Source: a virus. Taken from it: DNA of 20,010 nt. Shown piece after piece: positions 1 through 8,585 of the stretch. A program made the position numbers and the translations under genes. How positions within the stretch are numbered: the first letter of the stretch is position 1; each line of letters begins with the position of its first letter. The notes beneath the pieces were generated by a model. It ran no database searches, was not told the DNA's origin, and worked only from the letters and a program-made list of their open reading frames with translations. The stretch spans positions 1-20,010 of the IMG/VR virus record IMGVR_UViG_3300025889_001240; one strand, 5' to 3'.

Positions 1-2952
1 GTCACCGCTTTGAACAATCGTGTTGGCTCCCGTTGCCGTTCCTCTTGACTTGCCAAGAACAAGACTGGCAATAGTTCCGGCACTATTGGAGTTTCTAATA
101 ATTGAAAAACTCGAAGTGGCGTAGGTTGTGCCTTCAATTTGTACGGCTGCGGTATCACCAACAATGTTGCTACGCGCAGTAGGCGTACCAACTAAGAGGC
201 GACCCGAAGTGTCGATGGTGGCGCGTGGGGTGTTGCCTACATAAAAACCAAGTGGATGAGAAGTTTCAGTACCAAGAACTGCTGCGCCGTCATAAATGTA
301 AAAAGCGCCTTTTTGCGAACTGTCGCTTGAAGAGAGGCGTATACCACCACTTCTAGTAGTAGCAGCACCCTGAACTTCGACAGTCGTTACGTTTGTCCCC
401 AGCGAAGTAGGCGAAGCAGTGCCAATCCCTACTGACCCTTGAACAATCAATCCGTCAGTAGGCGGTGTACTAGCAACATACGAATTACCAATACTTGCTT
501 GCTTGATTCTTGTTTCTCTACCTGTCCCACCATTGACAACGAGAGAAAATCCACCTGCTGCACCGTCAACACGCAAACCCTCTGCAGCAGAAGTTTCAAC
601 GGAATGAATTCTTGCTCCAGGCGCACTGGTCCCTATGCCTACGTTGCCGGAGGAGTCGAGTACAACAGAATTGCTATTATTGGTAATAAATAGTTTGCTA
701 GATTGACTACCTCCCCAAGTGCTATTTCTATAATCAATCGACGCTTTTTCGGTGCCAGCTTCTGCAAATAAGATTTTTGAGTTCCAGTTCGTTGCAGTTT
801 GGTTGAGAGAAATAGTTGCGTAGGTATTGCCATTGCCTTCAACGACAACCTGAGTGCCAGGCGAACTAGTTCCAACACCTACTTTCCCTGTCGAATCAAT
901 AACAAGGCTATTAACTGGTGCGCTGCCGTTGAAGCTGACGGCTTGAGTAGAACCTGCGGTGCCAGCACCAACGAAGTTCAGAGCGCCGGTTGAGGTGATG
1001 CGGAGGCGTTCGGTGTTATTAGTTCGGAGTTCAACTCCGTGATTACTTCGTGCACCTAAAACTGCTGTACTGTTACCAACAGAAAACCCAATCTGATTGA
1101 TGATTGTTCCGTTTCCAGCATAAATCAATCCACGAGCATCCAAGACTGAGTTGGAATCCGGTGTTGATGTACCGAGTCCAACATTCCCACTTGCATCAAC
1201 AAACAGTCTCCCAGACCCATTAGTCGAGATGGCTACTTGGTCTGCGCCAGGTGAGTAAATGCCGGTGTTGGTGTCTCCGGTAAAGGTGACGGTGGGTGCG
1301 CCAGCCGTGCCAAGTGCGTGACTGATTACGCCGGTGGTTTGGACGGTTTGGCTGCCGAAGTCGGGGCTGATTTTGGTGCCAGCGATTGCGGCGGAAGCGT
1401 TGACATCGGCGTTGACGATCGTGCCATCAGCAATCTTTGCACTGGTAACAGCACCGTTATCAATTGTCCAAACAGTACCGGTACCGCTAACAGTGATGTC
1501 ACCGTAATCAGCGTCAGCAATGGTTCCAGCAGCAACCGTAGCGTCTACATAACCCTTGGTTGAAGCGTCAGTGCTAGCAGTAGGAGTACCAAGACCAGTG
1601 ATCTTGTTGTTGCCCATTGCAAGGGCACCGCTCATTGTGTCGCCAGTTACGTTGACATAGCGAGCGTCGTAACGATTATCAGAAGCGCTGGTTGTAAAGA
1701 AAGTGGCGTCGTCAGGGGTGCTACCAGATTGTTCAGCTGCTGTAACAACAGTAGAAGCGCTAAGTTTGGCGCTAGTAATAACACCATCAGCAATCTTTGC
1801 AGCAGTTACAGAGCTGTCTGCCAGTTTGTCAGTAGTAACATTTGCATCGACAATTTTTGCAGTCGTTACAGAATTACTAGCCAGATCTCCAGCAACAATT
1901 GTCCCATCAGCAATTTTGGCGCTGGTTACAGAGCTATCCGCCAGCTTTGCGGTAGTGACATTTGCATCAGCAATTTTGACAGTTGTAACGTTGCTGTCCA
2001 GAATTTTGGCAGTAGTAACACTGTCAGAAGCCAGATCTCCAGCAACAATTGTGCCGTCAACAATCTTTGCGCTAGTGATTGAAGAATCAGCAATCTTGGC
2101 AGTCGTAACGTTGAGATCTGCAATTTTTGCAGTTGTTACGTTTGCATCAAGAATCTTGGCAGTAGTGACAGCATCATTAGCAAGGTCACCAGCAATAATT
2201 GTTCCGTCTGCAATTTTGGCAGAAGTAACAGAATCGTTAGCCAGCTTGGCTGTGGTTACAGCTGCATCGTTAAGCTTTGCAGTCGTTACGTTGCTGTCAA
2301 GAATTTTTGCAGTGGTAACGTTTGCATCCAAGATTTTTGCAGTTGTTACAGCACCATCAGCCAGCTCTGCGGTCTCAATAGCGCCGTTAGTAACAGCAAC
2401 AGTGATTTGACCGCTAGAGGGGCTGTTGTCGGTAATTGTGATTGCGTTACCAGCAACGACATCAGTTGTCAGTGCTGTGTCGATCTTGCTGTCTACACGA
2501 CCATCAATAGCCCCTGTAGTGGCTGCGTGAGCGTTATCAGAGACCCAAGTCTCAGAAGAACCAATGAAACCACCAAGAGCTTGGAGGTCACCAGTACCGG
2601 TAGTTAATGCAGCATAGGTATCGCTGAATTCTTGGAGACCATAACGAATCTGATTATCAGCGTTATTAAGATCTTGAGCTGTGAGGGTAGAGCCTGCGGT
2701 ATAAACCACAGTTGCATCAGCGATGCTGGTTGAACGGCTGATGATGACTGTTGCACCGCTTACAGCGCTAGCCAAAACAATGGCAGTACCAGCGGCGTTA
2801 AAGGTGTAACCAGTACCTTGAGTCAGAACAGTTCCGTTAACAGTAACGGTAATGTCAGCTTGACGCAGATACGGAATTGGATCGCCTTCGCTGTTGGTCA
2901 GAGCAAACGTGGTACCAGATGCACTGGTATAGGTAATAGATGCGTAAGCCAT
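1..2952 (-). CDS. Tail fibre protein, T7 gp17-like N-terminus (3' end outside window)
   Basis: Receptor-binding fibre attached to the tail. The frame stays open for 984 codons from the ATG at 2952 to base 1, so the C-terminal tip is missing. I read all triplets from base 1 to about 1800 and found no stop. Residues 1-140 resemble the T7 gp17 tail-attachment domain: an MAYASITYTS start, a PYLRQADITVTVNG strand pair, and LTAQDLNNADNQIRYGLQE, which matches the T7 'ILRAYDLN...' helix. Residues 185-404 are 22 decapeptide repeats of the VTTAKIADxN type. Residues about 434-469 hold a GDTMSGALAMGNNKI...TKGYVD segment that is common in phage fibres. Beyond that are five GxVGIGTxxP-type motifs in beta-rich sequence. 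The start codon overlaps the stop of the gp16-like gene as TAATG, which suggests translational coupling. The N-terminal match and the position after gp16 make the role secure. The receptor cannot be deduced because the tip is absent. Confidence 0.9.
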   Translation of the reverse strand, partial: MAYASITYTSASGTTFALTNSEGDPIPYLRQADITVTVNGTVLTQGTGYTFNAAGTAIVLASAVSGATVIISRSTSIADATVVYTAGSTLTAQDLNNADNQIRYGLQEFSDTYAALTTGTGDLQALGGFIGSSETWVSDNAHAATTGAIDGRVDSKIDTALTTDVVAGNAITITDNSPSSGQITVAVTNGAIETAELADGAVTTAKILDANVTTAKILDSNVTTAKLNDAAVTTAKLANDSVTSAKIADGTIIAGDLANDAVTTAKILDANVTTAKIADLNVTTAKIADSSITSAKIVDGTIVAGDLASDSVTTAKILDSNVTTVKIADANVTTAKLADSSVTSAKIADGTIVAGDLASNSVTTAKIVDANVTTDKLADSSVTAAKIADGVITSAKLSASTVVTAAEQSGSTPDDATFFTTSASDNRYDARYVNVTGDTMSGALAMGNNKITGLGTPTASTDASTKGYVDATVAAGTIADADYGDITVSGTGTVWTIDNGAVTSAKIADGTIVNADVNASAAIAGTKISPDFGSQTVQTTGVISHALGTAGAPTVTFTGDTNTGIYSPGADQVAISTNGSGRLFVDASGNVGLGTSTPDSNSVLDARGLIYAGNGTIINQIGFSVGNSTAVLGARSNHGVELRTNNTERLRITSTGALNFVGAGTAGSTQAVSFNGSAPVNSLVIDSTGKVGVGTSSPGTQVVVEGNGNTYATISLNQTATNWNSKILFAEAGTEKASIDYRNSTWGGSQSSKLFITNNSNSVVLDSSGNVGIGTSAPGARIHSVETSAAEGLRVDGAAGGFSLVVNGGTGRETRIKQASIGNSYVASTPPTDGLIVQGSVGIGTASPTSLGTNVTTVEVQGAATTRSGGIRLSSSDSSQKGAFYIYDGAAVLGTETSHPLGFYVGNTPRATIDTSGRLLVGTPTARSNIVGDTAAVQIEGTTYATSSFSIIRNSNSAGTIASLVLGKSRGTATGANTIVQSGD
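165..1206 (-). repeat. Five dispersed 'DxSGxVGIGTxxP' motifs in the fibre
   Basis: In protein order the copies are VDASGNVGLGTSTP (about 1165-1206), IDSTGKVGVGTSSP (about 860-908), LDSSGNVGIGTSAP (about 620-665), IVQGSVGIGTASP (about 410-455) and the degenerate IDTSGRLLVGTPTA (about 165-220). Spacing is about 215-300 bp, so these are dispersed modules and not a tandem array. Similar motifs are frequent in large phage and bacterial fibre-like proteins. They probably mark the starts of repeated beta-structured domains between shaft and tip. Confidence 0.8.
1741..2400 (-). repeat. 22 in-frame 30-bp (decapeptide) repeats with a 150-bp super-period, in the tail fibre
   Basis: Twenty-two consecutive 30-nt units each encode ten residues of the form A-K-I/L-A-D-x-x-V-T-T. 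A variant pair (AKIADGTIVA then GDLASDSVTT) recurs every five units. Its DNA (agcaacaatt or agcaataatt on the + strand) starts at 1891, 2041 and 2191, exactly 150 bp apart. Units differ mainly by synonymous or conservative changes, so the repeat is under protein-level constraint. It probably forms a rigid trimeric shaft, but the fold is inferred. Isolated relatives of the unit (VTSAKIADGT, with a following INGDVNA-like stretch) occur near 1381-1450. Confidence 0.95.
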
Positions 2953-5900
2953 TACTTAGGACCTCCGGTCATGCGGTTGGTAAGAATCATCTGTTTCATT
3001 TCTGGTGGTGCTTTGTAGCGTTGACCGGGTAGGTCTCCCATTAAAAATTGCTCCTTAGCAATACCTATAAGTTTACTTACTTCGTTTTTAAGAATCACAC
3101 TTCTTACGTTGTCTTCTCGGTTCCAGTTTGCATCTTGAACTAAACCAAACGGACCCATCTTAAATGGGCTATCGACACCAGGATACTGAGTGTAATTTTT
3201 GCTGGTAACGAGATCTTTTAGGTACGGATAAATACCTTTGTAAGATTTACCGTTTTCATAGAACGAAAACTCTTGGTTAAGAAAGTGATTGAAGTCGTTT
3301 AACACAGTGTCGTTAATACCTACACCATCTGAGTGGTAAAGGGTTTTACGAGGTGGAGAGACGAGGTTGTAAACCATTTCCTTGTACACAGGATCTTCAA
3401 GCTTGTCCGGGAAGCCCCAGTAACGCCCCAGAACAGCTTGTATGGGGTACCAAACACCAGCGTTGTTAGCTTTGATCGTTTCTCCTGGTTTGCCGTACCA
3501 CAGAGCCTTACGAGAGGCTGCACGGTACTCAGGGTCCTGACTAATGCGAGAAATAAGAGCGTCAGTCAAAACACCTATTGGCTGATATTCAGCAGCAATA
3601 CCAAAAGTTCCAAAAGCTGTGTCACTGAGACTGTTAACAAAGTCAGAAAGCGTCACACCCTTTTCACCAACCTTGCCACGGCTGTAGAACTTAGAACCTG
3701 CAAACCGGCTAATAGGAGAAGCTGGTTTTCTTGGATCAATACCTTGCGTAATGACTTTACGAAGGTTGAGGAACGGATCACCAGCTTTAGCTACACCATC
3801 AGCCAGTAGTTTTTGCAAACGGCTTACATCACCGTTTTGTGCTGTGTTGACAGCCGTAAGGATCTTGTCAAAACCAGCAATAGACGGAGTGTCAAGAATT
3901 ACGTTTGCGAGAGAAGCAGCAGCTAAGGCAGTCAAAGCTGAAGTGTCTTTACCAGGAGCAAACTCTTGAAGATCCCTAATTGTGGCGTGGAACGCAAGAA
4001 CGTTACCAAGCAAAGGAATGTTGCGATAAGGATAACGTCGATCACCAATTTTCCAAGTGAACTGATCTACGCCACCTTCAGCTTCTCGATAGGAGTTCTC
4101 AAGACCACCAGTAATGTCTTGATTACCATCTCTTGTCAAGAAGAACGCAAGGCTATTAATACCAACAGAAAGAGCAAGAGCGCCTTGAGCAGCAATCCGT
4201 TGCTTTGGATCACTACTCATATATTTGCTTTCAAAATCAATAATGCTCTTACGCCATTCAGCTGGAAGGATCTTAGTTACCTGCTCTGGTAGGTTTTTCA
4301 TACCAGTAGAAAGACCAGCTCGAACAACATCAGTAGATGCTTGAGCGATCTCACCACCGTATGCAATCATTACGGCACGTTTAATGCCGTTTACTGGTGA
4401 AGTAATGATTGGAAAGATGTCACGAGCAAAGATTGCAAGTGGAGGGAATTTACTTTGACGCCAAGTGTTAATGCCGTCCGTAATAAGTCCAAGAGGTCCT
4501 GTAAGTTCTTCAGTCAGGTTTACAGCTCTGGTCAACTCAAGGATTTGATTATCAAGAACTGAATAACCAATAGTCTTTTGATCAAAACCAACTTTGATTG
4601 GTTTATACATATCAGACATATCTTTATTAAGACGTTCTGCAATAGCAGAAGCCCGATCAGCCTGATTTAAAAGACCAGCAGCAATTTGTTCTTCTACATC
4701 CAAAACAGCTCGAGCTCGTACTGAAGAATTAGCAAACAAAGCAGTAGAGAACTCGTCAGCGGTTGCAGAAAGCTGATTGAAAAGCGTAAGGTTTACATCT
4801 TCACCACCTGGGTAGTAGCTTTCTTTACCAATACCAAGGCCACGCATAGCGGTGGTAGGAAGGCCAATTGTTTTACCAATAAAGCTTCGCTTGCTCCAAG
4901 CTTCACCAGGCATAAAGTAATCGTGGAAGACTTTTGTCATCACACGACTTTTGTTGATTACATCAAACAGTTTTTCGTTTTCTTCGCTCTTTTCAAGAAC
5001 ATAGTTAAAGAACGGAACTTGAACACGAGTAGCTGCTAGATCTTGAGTAATAGCCTCTTCACGACGAAGACCAGAGTTACGAGAGAGGTCATAAGCAGCG
5101 TTTGCAGCTTGCGTAGGATCTGTCAAAGACCGACCATACACAAAGCGGTTATAGGTGGCTTCTAAAGCTTCACCTATTACAAAACGAAATTGAAGAAGCG
5201 TTTGTGTAGCCCACTTAGCTTCTGCAAGATCTTCAGCAGATGCAGCAGTACGACCAGTAATAAACTTGCCAAGAGCGTTGGTGTATCCAGCGGCAGACAT
5301 TCCCATCAACTGAGCTGCTGTTTCTGGTACAGCTTGGATGGGAATAGAAGCAATCATTGCTGGGTTGGAAAGCGGAGAACCAACTTGCAATCGAGCAAGA
5401 ACAGCATCGCCAGTTACTTCAAGCTGTTTAACTTTTTCAAAATCACCTTTGGTTTGATAAACCTTTTCAATCAGTTCTTCAAACCCTTCAAACTCTTCAT
5501 TAGTCAGTTCTTCACCGTTTTCAACCTTTTTAAAGAACTGACCAATGGTTTGATCCATTTCCTCCTTAGCGTTCTTAGCTGCTTTAGACAGGCTGTCAGC
5601 AAACTCGTTACTATCACCCATTGCTGCAAGCTGCTGGTTGAATTCGCTAAACAGCGCTTTGGGATCTTGAGTAGCAAAGCCAAGGCGGTTACGACGATCA
5701 AACAGTCTCAAAGCGTTACCAACGCCATAGAACTGCTCGCTAATAGCTTTAGCGTTTGCCATAAGGACCTTGTAGCTGTTAGACGCCAAAGCCAAAGCTT
5801 GGTCACGATCTAATCCTTCGATCTCTTCACCACGAATAATTTGACGAAGATTACGAGCGTCGCGTAGAGCAGCTGTAGCGCTGTCATCCAGCATTGCTAC

Positions 5901-8528
5901 AGGAGCGATAATTTTGTTCAAATTCTTTTGAATGTCTTTACCAAACTTTTCGGACTCAGCTAAAAGTGCAAGTTTTTGAGCAATCGAATTTTGACCAATT
6001 AATGGTGCAAGTTTTCTAATTGCAATTCCATATTGCTGAGGCAGGATTGCTTTACGTCCATCAAGAGAATCCACGGCAGCTTTGACCACTGCAGCGTTTT
6101 CAAAAGAACTTACATACTTAACCGCGTTAGTGCTGTAGATCTTGGTTGCATTTTCTGCAAGATCAGTCCCGTTACGAATGTCATCAACAACTAGCTCACC
6201 TTGTTTAGTGATGATCTTGTTGAAGTTATTGATGAAATCATTCAGAGTCTCTTTGGTTTCAGTTGGATCAAGATTCTGTTGAAGAGCTTTGTTGGTCTCT
6301 TTAATCAGATCAGAGAAGGAGCCAGACACCTCATCAATTTGAGGAGCTTGGATAGCTTCACGTTCAGCCAGGGCGTTGGCATCAATGACAATCTCTCCCT
6401 CATCAGTCTTGGTGACAGGCACTGAGGTAGAGATAGGAGAAGGATCTCGAGGTAGCTGAAGCTGAGGATCAATAGCTTCTTCTGCTTGAGTTGTAGTAGG
6501 TAGATCAATCCCTTCAGCAGGAATCTCAGGGGTAATAGGAGCTAGGCCACCGTTTTCAATGACTTTGTTGTGAATGGCATCAGTACGCTGAACAAAGGTA
6601 CGAATGAACTCTTCGTTCAGGTTGCCAGTAGCTACAGCAGCTTCAGCAGCATTCAGAAGGTCTTTGAGCTCTCCGTAGGCCTCACCGTAAGCATCTTGAA
6701 TCCTGTAATCAAAGTCCATCTCATCGAGACGGTTCTCTGCAAACAATTGAGAGTTACGGCTTTCCAGCAGTTGAATACGTTGTGAATCCAGCTCATCAAG
6801 AGCGTTAATCAAGATCCGAGCATCGTTCAAGCTGTTACGGAACCCAAGAGAAGCCGTCATGGTGTCTGCAGTCAGACGCTCCAGCTCGCTTTCTCGTGCC
6901 AACCGCTCAAGATTTGCGTTTTCAAACTCACCCTTCTGTAGATACAGGTCTTCCAGAAGTTTGATTTGATCAGCAAGCTCAGTAGCTTTACGAAGTTTTG
7001 AGCTGTTCTTACTGGCCTTTTTACCAGTACCAGTGCTTTTCAAGAGCCAATCAGGATCCTTAGCGATTGCAGCTTCATAGCCAGCAAGACGCTCTTGAAT
7101 CATGGAGCTTTTCTTCATCAAGCTCTCTTTGCTATTTACGCCAAGAATCTTTTGAAGAGAAGTAATATCAGTATCAACTTGCTGCAGCTGAGGGGTCAGA
7201 TCAGGAGCACCTTGAAGGCGAGCAATGGCGTCCTCAGTTTCAGGCAACAGTTCTTGACGCTTGCTTAGGAACGATTCAGCACCAGCACGACCGTTACGAG
7301 CAATGTCAGCAACGTTCTCTTCGATCTTGCGATACAGCTGAGAGTTGATGTCTCCAAGCCTTTGTTCACGAAGTTCATTGGCACGTTGGAGTCCCTCAGC
7401 TTCGATGCTTTGACGCATCATGGGCTCAGCTTCTGCAGCAGCGTCCTCAAAGGCCTGCTTAGCCGGTACGTTAGCTGTTGCTTTTCTAAGAGCCCTATTA
7501 GCAGCCCAGAACGCCCCTCGAAGCACTCCAAGGGTGGCTGTACCTGCAGCAGCGTTTTTAAGCTGTTCGTAGTAGTAATCGAACTCTGAATCGCTTGTAG
7601 CCCTCAGAACTTGAGCAGCAGCGATACGTTGTTCAGGAGTACGAAGTTTCTGCACTTCATCCAACTGCTTTTGAATAGCAGCAGGAGCAGTGGGCATAAA
7701 GAACATTGCATCTTGGATTGCGTTAGGGATAACGTCTTGAACCAAGAAACGAGCAACAACTTCAGTACCTTTTCGAATATCAGCAGATTTCCAAACATCA
7801 ACCAGTTTGTCTGCAGTTTGGACAGTCTTACCGACCATCGAAGGGGCTTGAAGCAGCTTACTGACGCCTTTATCACCAGCAACAGAAGCAAAGACACCAG
7901 CAGCCAGTTGACCACCCCAGGTCTTTGGTTTGATGTTTTGCTTTACAAACTCGCTGTCTTCACTAAACAGAGGGCCGAGAACAGGGACGTTAGGGCGAAT
8001 ACCGTAGCTAAATCCTTCAGGGTCCCTAGCGGTCTTTCTAAGGGCCTCAGAGGCCGCTTGAGCGCTCTTAATCCTTTGCTGTTCCTTTTGCTTATCCAGC
8101 TCCAAAGAACCAGTGGTCATAGGGCCACCAAGCTGTCCAGCAGGAGCAGCACCACGAGTTACAGCTTCTAGTTGCTGAGCTGCAGCAATAGGAGCGTTGA
8201 CCATCAAACGGCCAGCTTCTGCAGCAATACGAGGGGCTTCTTGACCGACAGTAGTGCCACCAGCAAACGGAATAGGAACCCGTCCAGCAGCTTTAATCAG
8301 CTGAATAACTGGATGAGATTGCAGGATGTCAGAACCTTTTTCTTTAACAAACTGACCTAGATCAAAACCACGCTTAGGTTGAGGCTTAGGTTTTGCAGCG
8401 GGTTTTGAAGGAGCAGCAGCTACTTGTTGAGTAGGTTGGCTACCCCATTCCTGTTGGTATCTTTGTTCTGCTTGACCAGGATCAGCTACGAATTCTGTTT
8501 GACCGTTACGAAGGGGAACGTAGGGCAT
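2952..8528 (-). CDS. Very large internal virion / ejection protein, T7 gp16-like position
   Basis: The protein has 1858 residues against about 1318 for T7 gp16. It lies between the gp15-like gene and the fibre, exactly where T7 has gene 16, so it is most likely the ejection protein that forms the trans-envelope DNA conduit. Residues 38-54 are a Pro/Lys/Ala linker (AAPSKPAAKPKPQPKRG). Residues about 505-630 are highly charged, Leu-rich and predicted coiled coil. Around residue 1365-1380 (nt 4381-4430) is ARDIFPIITSPVNGIKRA, which resembles the F-P-x-x-T-P-x-N-x-x-K motif seen in large ejected phage proteins. A hydrophobic stretch (LALSVGINSLAFFL) lies near residue 1450. I see no lysozyme or soluble lytic transglycosylase signature in the first 200 residues, unlike T7 gp16. 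The ATG at 8528 has no adjacent Shine-Dalgarno. A GGAGG lies about 25 nt upstream, too far for normal use. The function is inferred mainly from synteny, size and composition. Confidence 0.75.
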   Translation of the reverse strand: MPYVPLRNGQTEFVADPGQAEQRYQQEWGSQPTQQVAAAPSKPAAKPKPQPKRGFDLGQFVKEKGSDILQSHPVIQLIKAAGRVPIPFAGGTTVGQEAPRIAAEAGRLMVNAPIAAAQQLEAVTRGAAPAGQLGGPMTTGSLELDKQKEQQRIKSAQAASEALRKTARDPEGFSYGIRPNVPVLGPLFSEDSEFVKQNIKPKTWGGQLAAGVFASVAGDKGVSKLLQAPSMVGKTVQTADKLVDVWKSADIRKGTEVVARFLVQDVIPNAIQDAMFFMPTAPAAIQKQLDEVQKLRTPEQRIAAAQVLRATSDSEFDYYYEQLKNAAAGTATLGVLRGAFWAANRALRKATANVPAKQAFEDAAAEAEPMMRQSIEAEGLQRANELREQRLGDINSQLYRKIEENVADIARNGRAGAESFLSKRQELLPETEDAIARLQGAPDLTPQLQQVDTDITSLQKILGVNSKESLMKKSSMIQERLAGYEAAIAKDPDWLLKSTGTGKKASKNSSKLRKATELADQIKLLEDLYLQKGEFENANLERLARESELERLTADTMTASLGFRNSLNDARILINALDELDSQRIQLLESRNSQLFAENRLDEMDFDYRIQDAYGEAYGELKDLLNAAEAAVATGNLNEEFIRTFVQRTDAIHNKVIENGGLAPITPEIPAEGIDLPTTTQAEEAIDPQLQLPRDPSPISTSVPVTKTDEGEIVIDANALAEREAIQAPQIDEVSGSFSDLIKETNKALQQNLDPTETKETLNDFINNFNKIITKQGELVVDDIRNGTDLAENATKIYSTNAVKYVSSFENAAVVKAAVDSLDGRKAILPQQYGIAIRKLAPLIGQNSIAQKLALLAESEKFGKDIQKNLNKIIAPVAMLDDSATAALRDARNLRQIIRGEEIEGLDRDQALALASNSYKVLMANAKAISEQFYGVGNALRLFDRRNRLGFATQDPKALFSEFNQQLAAMGDSNEFADSLSKAAKNAKEEMDQTIGQFFKKVENGEELTNEEFEGFEELIEKVYQTKGDFEKVKQLEVTGDAVLARLQVGSPLSNPAMIASIPIQAVPETAAQLMGMSAAGYTNALGKFITGRTAASAEDLAEAKWATQTLLQFRFVIGEALEATYNRFVYGRSLTDPTQAANAAYDLSRNSGLRREEAITQDLAATRVQVPFFNYVLEKSEENEKLFDVINKSRVMTKVFHDYFMPGEAWSKRSFIGKTIGLPTTAMRGLGIGKESYYPGGEDVNLTLFNQLSATADEFSTALFANSSVRARAVLDVEEQIAAGLLNQADRASAIAERLNKDMSDMYKPIKVGFDQKTIGYSVLDNQILELTRAVNLTEELTGPLGLITDGINTWRQSKFPPLAIFARDIFPIITSPVNGIKRAVMIAYGGEIAQASTDVVRAGLSTGMKNLPEQVTKILPAEWRKSIIDFESKYMSSDPKQRIAAQGALALSVGINSLAFFLTRDGNQDITGGLENSYREAEGGVDQFTWKIGDRRYPYRNIPLLGNVLAFHATIRDLQEFAPGKDTSALTALAAASLANVILDTPSIAGFDKILTAVNTAQNGDVSRLQKLLADGVAKAGDPFLNLRKVITQGIDPRKPASPISRFAGSKFYSRGKVGEKGVTLSDFVNSLSDTAFGTFGIAAEYQPIGVLTDALISRISQDPEYRAASRKALWYGKPGETIKANNAGVWYPIQAVLGRYWGFPDKLEDPVYKEMVYNLVSPPRKTLYHSDGVGINDTVLNDFNHFLNQEFSFYENGKSYKGIYPYLKDLVTSKNYTQYPGVDSPFKMGPFGLVQDANWNREDNVRSVILKNEVSKLIGIAKEQFLMGDLPGQRYKAPPEMKQMILTNRMTGGPK

Positions 8529-8585
8529 CTTTAAGAGAAAGCTACGGCGCTTCCTCCAAACTAACGGATATATCTAGAAAACACA
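8529..8585. other. 57-nt intergenic gap between gp15-like and gp16-like genes
   Basis: This is the only untranslated break in the stretch from tail tube A to the fibre. On the minus strand it contains GGAGG followed by a weak stem, GGAAGC-GCCGTA-GCTTTC, with no U-run, so it is not a terminator. It could hold a phage promoter or a processing site, but I recognise no consensus. Confidence 0.4.

Noticed and set aside
1741-2400. Possible CRISPR array because of the 30-bp periodicity
   Set aside because: Units are directly adjacent with no spacers, vary by codon-level substitutions, and stay in frame inside the fibre gene.
1703-2410. 235-residue + strand frame with ALVTELSAS-like repeats
   Set aside because: It is the reverse reading of the fibre decapeptide array. 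Its repetitiveness comes from the sense repeats.
7611-8171. 186-residue + strand frame opposite the gp16-like gene, with similar frames at 5190-5813 and 3333-3809
   Set aside because: They are antisense shadows. They lie wholly inside a long sense gene, and their products are Ser/Phe/Leu-rich without domain features.
8529-8585. Terminator in the gap between gp15-like and gp16-like genes
   Set aside because: The only stem is 6 bp with a wobble and is not followed by a U-run.
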